Positions 59,433 to 64,000 of a DNA stretch of 64,000 nt are shown here, in pieces. The translations under genes were made by a program, and so were the position numbers. This stretch comes from Coptis chinensis (lineage: Eukaryota > Streptophyta > Magnoliopsida > Ranunculales > Ranunculaceae), in assembly GCA_015680905.1 (NCBI GenBank), contig CM027380.1, forward strand, positions 10,930,001 to 10,994,000, in the 5' to 3' direction. Numbering within the stretch: the stretch's first letter is position 1; each line of letters opens with the position of its first letter. The notes beneath the pieces are model-generated. The model ran no database searches. It was not told where the DNA came from and worked only from the letters and a program-made list of their open reading frames with translations.

Positions 59433-62400
59433 ATGGCTTTGAATCTACTGTTTAATGGTGAAAGACTGTGTTTTGCATTTGAATATAAAGACCCTTTTGT
59501 TTGTAAAGCTACTAGTAGTAATAGTGGTAATGGGTCAAGTAGGAGTATGTTTAGTAGAAAGAAGAAGATGAGGTATCATGGGTGTGGTAGAATATGTTCT
59601 CTAGGAAAGAAGGCAAGTGGGTTTACTGGAAATGAGCTGCAGCTGTGTGTTAGTCATGATGGAGATTATGATTATGATGAAGATGTTGTTGAGTTTGAAA
59701 GAGATGAGTTATCTTGTTTTAGAGGTTTGGTTTTGGATATCTCTTACAGGTCAGCATAACATTTACTAGTTCTCCACTTTTGTTGATTTGGATTTCTTGT
59801 TTTTGTCAGTAAAGTTGAGATTTTTATTATGTTCTGGCATATCTGTTTGTTTTGAGTAGAATCATTGTGGAGAAATGGGTTGATCATTATCACAGTAGTA
59901 GAACTGAGAGTAATCACTTTGTTATGGAAGCTTCACATTTCATTGTTAATGCATATAGTCTTAAGGCTGTCATTCTTTTTGCTACTAATGTGGAGTAGAT
60001 GTGCCGGAATTTCTAATTGGATTTATCGGAAGAGGTGAAACGAGCTGACAATTGGAGTAGAATCGTATTGTTACTATTGAAACATCTTTATCACATTGAG
60101 ACACTAGTACCGATAGTTTTGTAATGAGGAAAATAACATTATGTCGATTAGAATATTGTTGGTTGTGGTATATTCCTTAGGTTGTAAACAGTTAATGCGC
60201 TGTTTAAAGAACCAGTAGATCAAGGAAATTGCTTGTAGGCTTTTCACGTTTAGGTTTTAAGTACCCTTTTTCCTTTTGCTGATTGAGATGATGGTTAAAT
60301 TATACTGCACTTTAGCTGCCAAAAATGTTTGCATTGACTGTGTTTTAGACAACCTACTCTGCAGGCTTACCCCTAATATATCTCTTTTACTGCTTAGTTT
60401 CCTTTTGGCCAGGAGGTTTCTTAGCTTTTGTTTTGTTTTGTTTTGTTTGCTGCCTTCTGTTCTAAGTTGCAGTGAATATATTGGAAGTGTTGAATTGTAT
60501 TGTATGCTCATAAGCTGATGCTGTTTAGTATCTTTCTCCTTTATTTAAATGATATTTGTGGACATTGTTAGAAATTAAGTGGTGTTTCCCTCTTTCAATT
60601 GAGTGTGGATTTCGTACATGTTGTTGGCTTGCAATACAAGATATAATTTTTAGATTCCATATATAAGTGCTTACAGAGTTATAGTTTGATCCTAAATTAG
60701 TTTATTTTCCAATGTATTGCCAAGAAAAACGTGTCTGATGGTGTTCATCTTGTGCTAGGCCTATCAATGTTGTCTGCTGGAAGCGTGCTATTTGCTTGGA
60801 ATTCATGGACAAGGTGTGTTGATAAATGAAGCTTACTAGATTCAGTTTGATTTGTAATAGAGCAAGGAGCGACCACCTAGCAACCATAAGTGAAGCTAAA
60901 GGTCATTTCTCGAAGTTTTTTTGTTTTGCTTGGTAATGGTTACTGAGGTGGTCAAAGTCCAAGGTGACAATCTACTTCGCTACACAATTGAGACAAATAC
61001 TGATCTGAGTATTCACAATCCAGCCCTTGTCCGTCTCCCTCTCAAAAACAACCAGATACCATTATTTTACTTTACATGCTTTAAGGGACCCAACACAAAC
61101 CAAGGCTTTCCAACTTCGAACTCCACTTCATCTCCTCCAATCACTATGCTTCTTTTCTTCTGTGTTGCAATGTTTTGACAAACTCAAGTTTGAAATTTTC
61201 CTGCACGATTTCCCTTCTTCATTTGTAATATATGGGGGGATTCAAGCAAGCTTGGTTTGTGTGCGTGGACAGGCTTTTAAAAGCCAGAAAGACGGCATGG
61301 AGTAGAATGGAGTGTATATATATGTGTTAAAAAACAAATGTATGAAAAATTCTATTAATAAAATTCATTCAGAGGTCATTTTAGCATGGGCCGGCACTCT
61401 GCCTCTGCGACAGTGGTTCTACGTCCTATTGTATACAATATACAGGTCATGAAAAGCATCAGTACTTCATTCTTTTTCGGGAAATTCATTGAAATTTCCA
61501 CAAGTTCTCTTATAAAGAGTTGCTAACAGCCTTCTCCTGCCACATAAGAATGAAGTTTGTGTCAGTTGTTCTTCTTTCTCTGGCGACCCTGATGCTGTCC
61601 TAGCTGAACGACAATTTATCAACTGCCAGTTTAAATAATGCCTTGATTTCCAAGATTCCGTCCAAGATCTGACCAGACCTTAATCTTCTCCAAGACCAAT
61701 ATTTAGCATTGGTTTGTTTGTCGATACACTACTCACTACGAGCAAAGCCTAAAAATGCAATACTGTGATACAGATGCTTTTGGTCTAAAGATCTCAACAA
61801 TTCATCACTCTTACTTCTACTTGTCTTTTGGTTTCACTCTTTTATTTCCACTTTTTGATTGGGTTCATGATCATATTACCTGCCAGGCTGATGTTTTAGA
61901 ATATTACGATCAGACTGTAAACTCGCCCAGTGGTTCCTTCAATATTCCAGCTGTCTTGAGGGTATGTAAACTCACCCAGTGGTTCCTCCTACATTGTATG
62001 AAAAGTGCTCATGGGTTATAGGTCAATCTTATTTTGTTCTTCTATATTACTATATGTTTCTGGTGTTGTTTACCTTATTCCAATCAATTCAGTTTAACTT
62101 ACTTTGGAGTTCAATCTCTCCTACTTTCAGGTGGCATCTATTTTATATTTTCTTAGTTATATGTTTCTGGTGTTGTTTACCTTATTCCAATCAATTCAGT
62201 TTAACTTACTTTGGAGTTCAATCTCTCCTACTTTCAGGTACCAAATCTGCTACAGGTTGTCAAGAGAAGAAGAATAAGACAACACCTCAGTCGAAAGAAT
62301 ATATTTTTCCGGGATGCTTTCATTTGTCAGTAAGTAAACCAACTAAGCATGTTAAATCTCTTGATAATTTAGTGAAATAATTGAATTGTAGACTGGTGTA

Positions 62401-63362
62401 GGGTTTGACAGCAATCACTAGTGATACGAAGGTTTCAAAATTTCATTTGATTGTGCTCTCTCACTATGATTACTTCTAAGTAAATCTGGATTGTCAATTT
62501 TAGGTTTAAGAATTTAAACTGTAATCAGCCCGTTTTTTTATTTTTCGCTGCGCTACTTCAACAGATATTGTTCCTCACGCGAGAGCCTGACTGTTGACCA
62601 TGTTCTGCCAATTTCACGTGGTGGAGAATGGGAATGGGAAAATCTGGTAAAAACCTCATATGTTGCATTTTGAGTAAACTCTTTTGATGGTAGATTTCTA
62701 ACAGAAAGTTGCTGCTCCTGTGTGGGTTTCATGGCTTAGTTTCTGCTGTTTCAACCTAAGTAAAACATCAGTAACTTTCCTACAGGTTGAAACATTACTT
62801 TAATCTTCATTTGTGACTATGATTTCTAAATCACACAAGATGTATGTTGTAATGATGTAAACAAAGCAAGCATGTCAAGTAGATTTCTGTTTCATTACTT
62901 GTTCAGTAGTATGTGGGAGGAAGCATGCGAGTGCTTTTTTTAATGTCCACGCTCAAGAGGGATTCTTCACACTCTTACTTTGTTTACATTTTGCTTTATG
63001 TTCTTAACATTTTCCAGTAACCTTTCTTTCTATACATTTGTGTGTCCTTGTAGGTCACAGCATGTGCAAAATGCAATTCAAGAAAAGGTCAGAAAACTTT
63101 GGAGGAAGCAAATATGAAGCTAATTCAGGTTCCGAAGGTAGTTTCCAACTTGATCTTTGTTTACCCATTGTCTAATGGGAATGGATTACGTTGTTGGTCC
63201 TGATAAGAACTAGGCTAATGGTTGTTAATCTTGCAGGCCCCAAAGGACTCAGACATAGTTGCCATACCACTGACAGCTGCAGCTTTAAAGACCCTGAGAA
63301 AAAGAAAAGGTTTGCCTAACGAGTGGTGCCAATACCTAGGGATACCGTCCTCAAAAAAGTAA
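59433..63362 (+). CDS. HNH-endonuclease-domain protein, seven exons
   Basis: Plant protein with a C-terminal HNH nuclease fold like bacterial HNH proteins. Its role in plants is not established. Exons: 59433-59749, 60759-60813, 61887-61961, 62238-62329, 62565-62646, 63054-63137 and 63237-63362; every junction is GT-AG and the frame is kept, giving 276 residues. After a variable Ser/Lys/Asp-rich N-terminus that could be a plastid transit region come DISYRPINVVCWKRAICLEF, VKRRRIRQHLSRKNIFFRD, zinc-ligand pair CQYC, TVDHVLPISRGGEWEWENL with the catalytic Asp-His, second pair CAKC followed by NSRKGQKTLEEA, and a Lys/Arg-rich tail. All HNH ligands are present, so it looks functional. It is divergent from the kinase gene and shares its promoter region. 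Confidence 0.92.
62052..62237 (+). repeat. Duplicated intron 3' end including the splice acceptor, HNH gene intron 3
   Basis: About 79 bp, from ATATGTTTCTGGTGTTGTTT to CTCCTACTTTCAG, occur twice (62052-62130 and 62159-62237) and appear identical. Both copies end in the same acceptor. Only the second is followed by the exon (GTACCAAAT). Confidence 0.92.
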
Positions 63363-64000
63363 TAACATCAATGGCTATGTGATGATCTGTACATATCAAT
63401 AGTATGCCGAAATTGTCTTGTCAACCCTTTCTCACTAAGTTCATGACCAAAAGAATACCTTGTAACCTAGTGTACGATAAATCATTTATGTTTACAACAG
63501 TATTTCAATTTAATTGAAATATCACTGTCTTTGTCAAAAGTTGTAATTGAATCTCTTGCACTTTCTTGATAATAAAATGCTGTATTTCTGCAGAAAGGTT
63601 ATTATAGAGGTTAACCATTCAAAATACAACTTGAAAAATACAGACACAATGACCAAGAGCTGTTTTGGAAAAGGTGACATTTAAATGGTAACACACTAAC
63701 ATGTTCACTGTGTTTTGGATGTGGCTCTGAGCAGTTTATGAGCATCAGGACCAGATTATTCTCTGGTTGGGAGATCTTGCTAAGCCGGTTTATTCCTACA
63801 AGTATGCTACTAATAACTGGAGTTGTTTAGGGTCTCAAATCCGCGATATTCCTATTATATGCCCCAGTACATGATTATTATAGAAAATGTTGTGTTTTGG
63901 CATTACTTTGGAAAGATGTTTTCATACCACTTAATTCAGAATCAATGTACTTTTCTATACCAATTGGAGAACTCGAAGCTTGTACATATACAGCCCTACT
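63363..64000. other. Downstream of the HNH gene
   Basis: Contains the 3' untranslated region. AATAAAA at about 63571 is a plausible polyadenylation signal. Nothing else was recognised up to the window end. Confidence 0.45.

Noticed and set aside
60921-61305. Open frames inside HNH intron 2
   Set aside because: They show no family motif and lie between well-supported exons 2 and 3; treated as intron sequence.

Overview
This is nuclear DNA of a flowering plant, most likely a eudicot. The evidence is GT-AG introns, plant-only gene families (a UGT85-type glycosyltransferase, a MUT9-like kinase, HEXO2, a CCD7 fragment) and plant transposons of most major classes. I cannot place it to genus. Four loci look like host genes. 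They are a UGT85-type glycosyltransferase (minus strand, 10301-12422), beta-hexosaminidase HEXO2 (plus, 27320-29968), a 16-exon MUT9-like/casein-kinase-1-like protein kinase (minus, 51503-57434) and a seven-exon HNH-endonuclease-domain protein (plus, 59433-63362). The last two are divergently transcribed and sit at the gene-rich right end.

The rest is mostly transposons and gene debris. From left to right: a short Copia-type LTR fossil with a TTTAA target duplication (317-3030); a decayed Mutator-like (MULE) transposase locus with an OTU-protease-like end (about 5783-8420); a 153-bp CACTA-type MITE (9643-9795); the UGT85 gene and a decayed second UGT85 copy (13645-14402) cut short by a 12.4-kb Ty3/gypsy fossil (14403-26773). 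That fossil has a long antisense-coding section of the kind known from the Tat lineage. After HEXO2 come a MULE carrying a GRF zinc-finger gene (30155-31495), a receptor-kinase fragment, two MITEs with exact target duplications, a UDP-glucose pyrophosphorylase fragment and an unrecognised Ser-rich ORF.

The most striking unit is a 6.1-kb CACTA transposon (41306-47444, target duplication ATA). It has no recognisable transposase. It carries, with introns, pieces of two host genes: a polytopic plant membrane protein, and the C-terminal half of CCD7, the carotenoid cleavage dioxygenase of strigolactone synthesis. An O-fucosyltransferase fragment follows at 48291-48955.

Two otherwise intact host genes (UGT85 and the kinase) each carry a single-base frameshift in the first coding exon. 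Assembly error must be ruled out before either is called a pseudogene. All coordinates and exon joins were read by eye from splice signals and family similarity. Family assignments rest on remembered motifs, not on searches.
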